Assembly: GCA_946886245.1 (NCBI GenBank)
Contig: CAMPIF010000019.1
Coordinates: 1-19,560 of the forward strand
DNA: 19,560 bases
Source: Ectopseudomonas composti
GTDB lineage: Bacteria > Pseudomonadota > Gammaproteobacteria > Pseudomonadales > Pseudomonadaceae
Reading direction: 5' to 3'
Positions 7,902-13,672 of the stretch are shown one piece after another. A program made the position numbers and the translations under genes. Each line of letters starts with the position of its first letter. The stretch's first letter is position 1. The notes below the pieces were generated by a model. The model ran no database searches and was not told where the DNA came from. It was given only the letters and a program-made list of their open reading frames with translations.

Positions 7902-8903
7902 TTAGGGGTAGAGGCTGCGGGTGCTGCTGAGCCAGTGCATGGTCTGCTCAACCCAGGCAGCCGGCTCATGGACGCGGATGTTGTGGTTGAGGCTGTACAC
8001 CCACCAGCGTGTTTCCTGGTCGTCTGGCACGGTGGCGCGCAGGCGTGACCAGTCGCCCTCAGGCAGCGGCTGCAGATGTTGATCGGCGCTGATCGGCGTT
8101 TCGCTGAGCAGCCAGGCAATCTGTGGGGAGACGTCGGCGACCAGTTCCATCTGTTCGATGGGGGCTGCGGTGTTGAGGTCCTGGCGGATGTAGTTGTTGA
8201 TCTCGAAGTCGGGGCGTTCGCGGGCGGGATCGTTTAGGCATTCGGCCTGCTGGATGCGATGCAGTGCGAACTGGCGCAGGTCGTCGTAGCCGTCGACGCT
8301 GGCGATCAGGTAGCTGATTGAATGACGCGAAACCATGCCAGCAGGGTGAATGAGCAGTTGTTTGGCTTCGGCTTTGCTGCGGCTCAGGTAGCTGACGAGC
8401 AATTGCTTGCGTTCGAGCAGGGCGGTGGAGGTTTCTTGCCACACCGCCGGGCTCACTTCTGCGGGCTGTAGGGCCTTGCCGTTGGGTAGCGTGCGTACGC
8501 ATTGCGCCCACTGCGCCAGGCTGTTCTCGCCAAGTTCGCCCAGGTAGTTGCGCGCCTTGTTGAACTGCGGACCGAGCAGGTCGAGCACGCTTTGCGGCAG
8601 CAGGTTCTTCAGGTGCCCTTCGGCGAGGTAGAGCGCCAGGGCAGTGGCCGGCTCCATGTCGCGCAGATCCAGCGGGGCGTTCTTGGCGTGGCTCCACTGC
8701 TTGCGGCCGCCTTCTTCCTCGTCGATCAGCGAGAACGGCCCGGAGAGCCGCTGCAGGTCGCGCTGTACGGTGCGTAGATCAACGTAGAAACCGCGGTCAC
8801 GAAGTTTTTCGTGAAGCGTTGGGGCGGTGCTGTAGCGAGGGTACTCAGGTATCAGGCGCAGCAGACTAAAAAGCCTGAGCAATGTGTCTTTCGCTTCGGG
8901 CAT
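7902..8903 (-). CDS. WYL-domain transcriptional regulator
   Basis: This 333-residue DNA-binding regulator has an N-terminal winged-helix domain (residues ~1-75), with TLHEKLRDRGFYVDLRTVQR followed by DLQRLSG typical of DeoR/WYL regulators. A WYL domain follows, containing HPAGMVSRHSISYLIASVDG and then LRQFALHRI, and a C-terminal extension. The canonical WYL triad appears as S-Y-L, since Trp is replaced by Ser. The start at 8903 is preferred because AAGG lies about 8 bp upstream and a strong inverted repeat would then lie in the leader. An in-frame ATG at 8951 would add 16 residues. WYL regulators often control antiphage systems (BrxR, CapW) and sense nucleic-acid ligands. It is the first gene of the dynamin operon and probably regulates it. 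Confidence 0.85.
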   Translation of the reverse strand: MPEAKDTLLRLFSLLRLIPEYPRYSTAPTLHEKLRDRGFYVDLRTVQRDLQRLSGPFSLIDEEEGGRKQWSHAKNAPLDLRDMEPATALALYLAEGHLKNLLPQSVLDLLGPQFNKARNYLGELGENSLAQWAQCVRTLPNGKALQPAEVSPAVWQETSTALLERKQLLVSYLSRSKAEAKQLLIHPAGMVSRHSISYLIASVDGYDDLRQFALHRIQQAECLNDPARERPDFEINNYIRQDLNTAAPIEQMELVADVSPQIAWLLSETPISADQHLQPLPEGDWSRLRATVPDDQETRWWVYSLNHNIRVHEPAAWVEQTMHWLSSTRSLYP

Positions 8904-8931
8904 GACAACAGCCTTGTCTCGTTGATCCTTT

Positions 8932-8947
8932 CGCCGGTTTACCGGCG
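8932..8947. promoter_or_regulatory. 16-bp inverted repeat in WYL leader (operator or hairpin candidate)
   Basis: CGCCGGT (8932-8938), TT, ACCGGCG (8941-8947) is a perfect 7-bp inverted repeat just upstream of the preferred WYL start. It could be an autoregulatory operator or a leader hairpin. If translation begins at 8951 instead, it would be coding. Confidence 0.35.
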
Positions 8948-8954
8948 TCATGCT

Positions 8955-8981
8955 GATGGCACTTTAACCATCTTTGATGGC
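8955..8981. promoter_or_regulatory. GATGGC direct repeats with embedded inverted repeat upstream of WYL
   Basis: GATGGC occurs at 8955-8960 and 8976-8981, exactly 21 bp apart or two helical turns. CCATC-TTT-GATGG (8968-8980) forms an inverted repeat across the second copy. On the minus strand this lies just before the WYL gene, where its promoter is expected. It is an operator-like arrangement; the binding protein is unknown. Confidence 0.35.
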
Positions 8982-9039
8982 TTTGTGCTAGCTAAAATCG
9001 GCACTGGATCGGTGGATAGTCAGGGCTGAGTCTGTGACA

Positions 9040-9061
9040 GGGGCGCGACAAGCTGTGTCGT
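9040..9061. promoter_or_regulatory. Candidate operator B: second copy of the GCGACA-N5-TGTCG motif
   Basis: GGGGCGCGACA (9040-9050), AGC, TGTGTCG (9054-9060) matches the motif at 1427-1447 in all 18 conserved positions and in spacing. The half sites are GCGACA and TGTCGT here. It lies 89-137 bp upstream of the two possible WYL starts. The two copies bracket the HEPN/dynamin/WYL block. Confidence 0.4.
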
Positions 9062-9114
9062 GCTGAATGAACATTCCGAGAGAATGATTCGAGTTCCACT
9101 GGAAGGACGGTAAG

Positions 9115-9140
9115 TTTCGCGGCTAGAGCCGCTCCTGCAG
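9115..9140. repeat. REP-like element (GTAGGAGC family, reverse orientation)
   Basis: Read on the minus strand, CTGCAGGAGCGGCTCTAGCC then GCGAAA has the usual Pseudomonas REP layout, with a short GCGGC/GCCGC stem (9119-9123 with 9128-9132). It is related to the element at 377-400. The gap from the WYL gene to the 24-aa frame contains only this, the regulatory motifs and the hairpin next to it. Confidence 0.55.
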
Positions 9141-9156
9141 TGTGCAGTGGCATTGA

Positions 9157-9186
9157 GCCCCCGGCATCCGCGAGGATGCCGGGGGC
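9157..9186 (-). terminator. Strong hairpin downstream of gbcA (terminator)
   Basis: A perfect 13-bp GC-rich stem (9157-9169 with 9174-9186) closes on a 4-base loop. It lies just after gbcA and the 24-aa frame in the direction of transcription. There is no long T-run after the stem, so it may act as a weak intrinsic terminator or a 3'-end stabiliser. Confidence 0.6.
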
Positions 9187-9194
9187 ATGCAGAA

Positions 9195-9269
9195 TCAGTC
9201 GTGCTCTGGCCGACAGGCCAGCAGCCCATAGGCTGCCAGCCCGATCACTACCAGCAGGCTGAGCGTCAT
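9195..9269 (-). CDS. 24-aa putative membrane microprotein coupled to gbcA
   Basis: The stop of gbcA overlaps an ATG in TGATG. The frame that opens there encodes MTLSLLVVIGLAAYGLLACR then PEHD and a stop. It is one hydrophobic helix of ~18 residues with a short charged tail, and it contains an LLAC stretch that resembles a lipobox. The stop/start overlap suggests translational coupling to gbcA, and the terminator hairpin follows 8 bp after its stop. I know of no function. A random 24-codon frame is possible, so confidence is moderate. Confidence 0.45.
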   Translation of the reverse strand: MTLSLLVVIGLAAYGLLACRPEHD

Positions 9270-10561
9270 CACTCGCCCGCTACCTGGCGCAGCGATTGCG
9301 CCGGGGTGTCGCCGAGGTTGTTGAGCATCCGCTCGCTGTACCAGTCGACGAAGTTGATCACGCCGAACTCGTAGGTCTTGGAGTACGGGCCCGGCTGGTA
9401 GGCAGTGGAGTTGATGCCGCGCTGGTTTTCCTCGGCCAGGCGGCGATCCTGGTCGTTGGTGGCGTCCCACACCTGGCGCAGGCGGGCGACGTCGTAGTCG
9501 ACACCTTCCACAGCGTCCTTGTGCACCAGCCACTTGGTGGTGACCATGGTTTGCTGCGCGCTGATCGGCCACACGGTGAAGACGATCATGTGGTCGCCCA
9601 TGCAGTGGTTCCACGAATGCGGCAGGTGCAGGATGCGCATGGAGCCCAGGTCCGGGTCGGTGATGCGGCCCATGAGTTTCTTGCAGCCCTGCTTGCCATC
9701 CATGGTCATGGATACGGTGCCCTTGAGCAGGGGCATGCGCACGATGCGGTTGCGCAGGCCGAAGCTGGCGTGGGCGTAAGGAATCTTGTCCTTATCCCAG
9801 CGAGCGGTACATTCGGCCACCTGATCCTTGAACGCCTGGCTGGCGCGCGGGTCGGTGACGTCATCCCATTCCAGCAGGGTGTTGAGCAGTTCCGGGTGCG
9901 AGCCATTGCAGTGGTAGCACTCGCGGTTGTTCTCGAGCACCAGCTTCCAGTTGGCCTTTTCCATCAGGGTGGTCTGCACGGCCACCTTGGCGTTCTCCAT
10001 GTCGTAGGGTTCCATGTAGTGCGCCAGGGTGGCGAGGAACTCGTCGATGGCCGGCGGGTTTTCCGCCAGGGAGATGAAGATGTAGCCGCCGGCGGTCTTG
10101 CACTGCACCGGTTTCAGGCTGTAGTCCTTGAGGTCGAAGTCGGCGCCCATTTCGCTGCCGGCGAACAGCAGGCGACCGTCCAGCTCGTAGGTCCACTGGT
10201 GGTAGGGGCAGACCAGCTTGGCGACCTTGCCCTTGTCGCTGACGCACAGGCGCGAGCCGCGGTGGCGGCAGACGTTATGGAACGCATGCACTGCACCTTC
10301 GGCGCCACGAATGACAATGATCGGGTTGTCGCCCAGTTGCAGCGTCAGGTAGTTGCCCTTGGCGGGAATCTCGCAGGTCATGCCAGCGATCAGCCATTCC
10401 TTGTGGAAGATCTCCTGCATGTCGAGCTGGAACAGCCGCTCGTCGTTATAGAACGGTTGCGGCAGGGAAAAGGTGCGCTCGCGGGTTTGCAGCATCTCGG
10501 CAGTGGCCTTGCGCGCTGGTTCGAGTGGGTCGCCCAAGCTCAGGGTGGAAGTGACGTCCAT
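9269..10561 (-). CDS. gbcA: Glycine betaine demethylase, Rieske oxygenase subunit GbcA
   Basis: GbcA is the terminal oxygenase that, with GbcB, removes one methyl group from glycine betaine to give dimethylglycine and formaldehyde in the cytoplasm. The 430-residue protein has the Rieske [2Fe-2S] motif CRHRG...CPYHQW, with ligands C98, H100, C118 and H121. The mononuclear iron site begins in NNRECYHCNGSHPE (H217 and H222, inferred). The sequence is close to P. aeruginosa PA5410. The start at 10561 gives MDVTSTLSLGDPLEPARK, as in that protein, and is preceded by GAGGAG at 7 bp; an upstream in-frame ATG at 10603 lacks this support. It diverges from gbcB. In Pseudomonas both are activated by GbdR. 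Confidence 0.96.
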   Translation of the reverse strand: MDVTSTLSLGDPLEPARKATAEMLQTRERTFSLPQPFYNDERLFQLDMQEIFHKEWLIAGMTCEIPAKGNYLTLQLGDNPIIVIRGAEGAVHAFHNVCRHRGSRLCVSDKGKVAKLVCPYHQWTYELDGRLLFAGSEMGADFDLKDYSLKPVQCKTAGGYIFISLAENPPAIDEFLATLAHYMEPYDMENAKVAVQTTLMEKANWKLVLENNRECYHCNGSHPELLNTLLEWDDVTDPRASQAFKDQVAECTARWDKDKIPYAHASFGLRNRIVRMPLLKGTVSMTMDGKQGCKKLMGRITDPDLGSMRILHLPHSWNHCMGDHMIVFTVWPISAQQTMVTTKWLVHKDAVEGVDYDVARLRQVWDATNDQDRRLAEENQRGINSTAYQPGPYSKTYEFGVINFVDWYSERMLNNLGDTPAQSLRQVAGE

Positions 10562-10894
10562 CGGTAACTCCTCAAAGGCGAATCGCGCATGCGATTGCCG
10601 CAAAAAAGTGGCTGTTCGGTGTTGCTACGCAAGGTTGCTGGCGTCCTGCTGGTCGGTGTGCTGCACCGGCCTGCGGCGTGCTTCTTCGGCATGGGCTGAG
10701 TGTGGAGTTGGTCGGGGTTGTGGCCTTATCTACGGGCGACATGGCGGCATCCGTTTCCGACGCGGCAAGCCCCGTATTCAGCGGCAGGTCGCGATAAGTA
10801 TGTCGGTGTCGTTGGCAGATAAGTGGCTATCCTGAGCGTTGAGCACAATCGCCCCATCAGGCCGGCAACAGGCCCCGTGCACGAGAGAACGACC
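10562..10894. promoter_or_regulatory. Divergent gbcA/gbcB promoter region
   Basis: This 333-bp gap between divergent gbcA and gbcB has no convincing gene and must hold both promoters. Two direct repeats are visible: GCGGCA at 10762-10767 and 10781-10786 (19 bp apart), and GATAAGT at 10793-10799 and 10818-10824 (25 bp apart). Direct repeats suit AraC-family activators such as GbdR, known to control these genes in P. aeruginosa, but I cannot confirm a GbdR site. No clean -35/-10 pair was identified. Confidence 0.5.
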
Positions 10895-11995
10895 ATGTCG
10901 AACGACTTCCTCAATCCGGTTACCACCCAGACCTGGAGCAACGGCCGCCACATGGTGCGCTGTGTCAAGGTTATCCAGGAAACCTGGGATGTACGCACCT
11001 TCTGCTTTATGGCGGATCAGCCGGTGCTGTTTTTCTTCAAGCCGGGGCAGTTCGTCACCCTGGAACTGGAGATCGACGGCCAGCCGATCATGCGTTCCTA
11101 CACCATTTCCAGCTCGCCTTCGGTGCCTTACAGCTTCTCCATCACCATCAAGCGGGTGCCGGGCGGCAAGGTGTCGAACTGGCTGCACGACAACCTCAAG
11201 GAAGGCGACGAGGTGCCAGTGCATGGGCCGGTGGGGCTGTTCAATGCCATCGATTTCCCCACGGAAAAGGTGCTGTTTCTTTCCGGCGGAGTCGGCATTA
11301 CCCCGGTGATGTCGATGGCGCGCTGGTTCTACGACACCAACGCCAATGTCGACATGGTCTTCGTGCACAGCGCGCGCTCGCCCAAGGACATCATCTACCA
11401 ACGTGAGCTGGAGCACATGGCCGCGCGCATCAACAACTTCAGCCTGCATATCATTTGCGAGAAGCACGGGCTGGGGGAGTCCTGGGCCGGTTATCGCGGT
11501 TACCTGAACAAGCCGATGCTGGAGCTGATCGCCCCGGATTATCTTGAGCGCGAGATATTCTGCTGCGGCCCGACCCCCTACATGGGCGCGATCAAGCACC
11601 TGCTGCAAGGTAATGGCTACGATATGAGCCGTTATCACGAAGAGGCCTTCGGTCCGACGCCGCCGGAGATTCGCGCCGAGGTCAAGGAGCTGGCTGCCGA
11701 GGCGGCCGATGCGCCGGATGTGCCGCTGGCCGACCTGCACCAGGTGGAATTCATCAGCACCGGCAAGAGCATTCGCGTGGTGCCCGGCGAAACCGTGCAC
11801 GCCGCTGCCGCCAAGCTTGGTCTGCACATTCCCAAGGCCTGTGGCATGGGCATCTGCGGTACCTGCAAGGTGATGAAGACGGCGGGCGAAGTGGAGATGG
11901 AGCACAACGGTGGCATCACCGACGAGGATGTGGCCGAGGGCTACATCCTGTCGTGCTGCAGCGTGCCGAAAGGCGACGTGGCGATCGACTATTGA
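10895..11995 (+). CDS. gbcB: Glycine betaine demethylase, ferredoxin reductase subunit GbcB
   Basis: GbcB passes electrons from NAD(P)H through flavin and a plant-type [2Fe-2S] cluster to GbcA. The 366-residue protein has the flavin-binding motif RSYTISSS, the nucleotide-binding GGVGITP, the CCGPTPYM motif and a C-terminal ferredoxin domain with C316, C321, C324 and C354 (Cx4Cx2Cx29C). It closely resembles PA5411. The start at 10895 (MSNDFLNPVTTQTW) matches the known N-terminus and has GAGAGA upstream. A longer frame beginning at 10823 would add 24 unconserved-looking residues. It diverges from gbcA across a shared regulatory region. Confidence 0.96.
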   Translation: MSNDFLNPVTTQTWSNGRHMVRCVKVIQETWDVRTFCFMADQPVLFFFKPGQFVTLELEIDGQPIMRSYTISSSPSVPYSFSITIKRVPGGKVSNWLHDNLKEGDEVPVHGPVGLFNAIDFPTEKVLFLSGGVGITPVMSMARWFYDTNANVDMVFVHSARSPKDIIYQRELEHMAARINNFSLHIICEKHGLGESWAGYRGYLNKPMLELIAPDYLEREIFCCGPTPYMGAIKHLLQGNGYDMSRYHEEAFGPTPPEIRAEVKELAAEAADAPDVPLADLHQVEFISTGKSIRVVPGETVHAAAAKLGLHIPKACGMGICGTCKVMKTAGEVEMEHNGGITDEDVAEGYILSCCSVPKGDVAIDY

Positions 11996-12020
11996 TCGTC
12001 ACGTTGGATCGGAGGGCGCT

Positions 12021-12072
12021 GGTGCGCGCAGCGCACCCTACGGGTCTGTAGCTCGGATTGCATCCGGGCTAC
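12021..12072. repeat. Two dispersed-repeat hairpins between gbcB and ltaA
   Basis: GGTGCGC-GCA-GCGCACC (12021-12037) is a perfect 7-bp stem followed by CTACG. GTAGCTCGGAT-TGC-ATCCGGGCTAC (12048-12072) is an 11-bp stem with one G-T pair. Both have the look of GTAGGGTGCGC and GTAGCCCGGAT repeats common in the P. mendocina group. Lying between converging genes, they may also stop transcription from both sides. Confidence 0.6.
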
Positions 12073-12093
12073 GCTGAGGGACTGCTGCTTGAC

Positions 12094-13134
12094 TCAGGCG
12101 CTCATCACTTCACGGATATCGGCGGCCAGCTGGCGCACGCGGGCTTCTTCGGTATCCCAGCTGCACATGAAGCGCGCGCCGCCGGCGCCGATGAAGGTGT
12201 AGAAGCGCCAGCCACGTGAGGTGAGGGCGGCAATGGCCGGCTCCGACAGTTGCAGGAACACGCCGTTGGCTTCCACCGGGAACATCAGGCTGACGCCGGG
12301 CACGTCCTCGACCAGTGTGGCCAGCAACTGCGCGCAGCGGTTGGCGTGGTTGGCGTACTTGAGCCAGGCATCGTCCTGCAGGATGCCGACCCAGGGCGCG
12401 GACAGGTAGCGCATCTTCGAGGCCAACTGGCCGGCCTGCTTGCAGCGATAGTCGAAGTCTTCGGCCAGATCCTTGTTGAAGAAGACGATGGCTTCACCTA
12501 CCGCCATGCCGTTCTTGGTGCCGCCGAAGCACAGCACATCGACGCCCGCTTTCCAGGTCAGGTCCGCCGGGCTGCAGCCGAGGAAGGCGCAGGCGTTGGA
12601 GAAGCGCGCACCGTCCATGTGCAGGTTGAGATTCAGCTCCTTGCAGACCTGGCTGATGGCGCGGACTTCTTCCGGGCGGTACACGGTGCCGACTTCGGTG
12701 GCCTGGGTGAGGGTGACCACGCGCGGTTTCGGGTAGTGGATGTCCTGGCGCTTGAGGGCGATTTCGCGGATGGCTTGCGGCGTCAGTTTGCCGTTGTCGG
12801 TCTTGGCCAGCAGCAGTTTGGAACCGTTGGAGAAGAACTCCGGCGCGCCGCATTCGTCAGTTTCGACGTGGGCGGTTTCCGAGCAGATGACGCTGTGGTA
12901 GCTCTGGCATAGCGATGCCAGGGCCAGGGAGTTGGCGGCGGTGCCGTTGAAGGCGAAGAACACTTCGCAGTCGGTCTCGAACAGGCGGCGGAAGTGATCG
13001 GCAGCGCGCGCGGTCCATTCGTCATCGCCGTAGGCGCGCTGGTGGCCCTGGTTGGCTTCGGCCATGGCGGCCCAGGCTTCGGGACAGATGCCGGAGTAGT
13101 TGTCGCTGGCGAATTGCTGGGCATTGTCGGGCAT
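12094..13134 (-). CDS. ltaA: Low-specificity L-threonine aldolase
   Basis: This PLP enzyme cleaves L-threonine and L-allo-threonine to glycine and acetaldehyde in the cytoplasm. The 346-residue protein has the fold-type I aldolase pattern: an N-terminal YSGICPEAW segment, the catalytic HMDGAR motif with D174, and CFGGTKNGMAVGEA, where K207 should carry the PLP. Length and sequence agree with P. aeruginosa PA5413. The ATG at 13134 has AAGGAA about 8 bp upstream. Its place among glycine-betaine, sarcosine and serine genes suggests a shared role in the glycine pool. Confidence 0.94.
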   Translation of the reverse strand: MPDNAQQFASDNYSGICPEAWAAMAEANQGHQRAYGDDEWTARAADHFRRLFETDCEVFFAFNGTAANSLALASLCQSYHSVICSETAHVETDECGAPEFFSNGSKLLLAKTDNGKLTPQAIREIALKRQDIHYPKPRVVTLTQATEVGTVYRPEEVRAISQVCKELNLNLHMDGARFSNACAFLGCSPADLTWKAGVDVLCFGGTKNGMAVGEAIVFFNKDLAEDFDYRCKQAGQLASKMRYLSAPWVGILQDDAWLKYANHANRCAQLLATLVEDVPGVSLMFPVEANGVFLQLSEPAIAALTSRGWRFYTFIGAGGARFMCSWDTEEARVRQLAADIREVMSA

Positions 13135-13324
13135 TGGCGCGTTCCTTCTGAAAAACCTGCCGGCGGGTCTGCCGACAAAGCGCTCACTTTACCCTGCGGC
13201 CGTCGCTCAGGCGTCCGTCGCGGCGACGAGTTGTTGCGCTGAAGCGTACTGCCGGGTCGGTTCGTGGCCGGCCGTTCGGCTCGCAGATGGAACTCGGGGC
13301 TTGCTGCGAGGCTCACACTTACCA

Positions 13325-13348
13325 GAGGGCGGCAGTCGATCCGCCCTC
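13325..13348. promoter_or_regulatory. 8-bp inverted repeat upstream of the small periplasmic protein gene
   Basis: GAGGGCGG (13325-13332) and CCGCCCTC (13341-13348) form a perfect 8-bp inverted repeat with an 8-base spacer, 25 bp before the ATG at 13373. It may be a leader hairpin or an operator. The 238-bp gap between ltaA and this gene must also hold both promoters; no clear -35/-10 box was assigned. Confidence 0.3.
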
Positions 13349-13372
13349 CGCGATCAAGAGAAGGAGTTTCCC

Positions 13373-13672
13373 ATGACTTATCGTCACCTGCTCGCCCTTG
13401 CCCTGCCGCTGGCCGTGGCGCTTCCCGTTTCCGCTGCCGAGTGGTCGGATAACGCCAAGACCGAGTTCGTCCAGCAGTGCATCGCTGGCGCCCCTGCAGG
13501 CTACGAGGAGCCACAATTGCGCGCTTATTGCGACTGTGCTGCGACCAACGTCAGCAAGGAGTTCAGCGAAGCCGAATTGCAGGAAATCAGCCGCCAATCA
13601 CCACCTGACCCTGCCATGCAGCAGCGTCTGGTGAATGCCTCCAGCAGCTGTGCTGGCAAGCTCAAGCCGTAA
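13373..13672 (+). CDS. Small periplasmic protein with four cysteines (99 aa)
   Basis: The start at 13373 is preferred because GAGAAGGAG lies 5-6 bp upstream. The product starts with a textbook signal peptide (MTYRHLLALALPLAVALPVS then AAE, cleavage near residue 22). The mature ~77 residues carry C36, C53, C55 and C93, with YCDC as a CxC pair. The spacing suggests two disulphides in a small helical periplasmic protein. Its position between ltaA and glyA matches the hypothetical gene PA5414 in P. aeruginosa (from memory). I do not know its function. It could be a metal- or redox-handling protein, but nothing in the sequence proves that. Confidence 0.8.
   Translation: MTYRHLLALALPLAVALPVSAAEWSDNAKTEFVQQCIAGAPAGYEEPQLRAYCDCAATNVSKEFSEAELQEISRQSPPDPAMQQRLVNASSSCAGKLKP

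Noticed and set aside
9296..10567. 423-codon open frame on the plus strand
   Set aside because: It is antisense to gbcA, which has clear Rieske motifs. Its His/Val/Ala-rich composition is typical of antisense frames in high-GC DNA.
10778..11905. 375-codon open frame on the minus strand
   Set aside because: It is antisense to gbcB, with no recognisable domain or ribosome site.
13100..13372. Longer form of the 99-aa periplasmic protein
   Set aside because: The upstream frame overlaps ltaA and would bury the signal peptide. The ribosome site before 13373 is clear.
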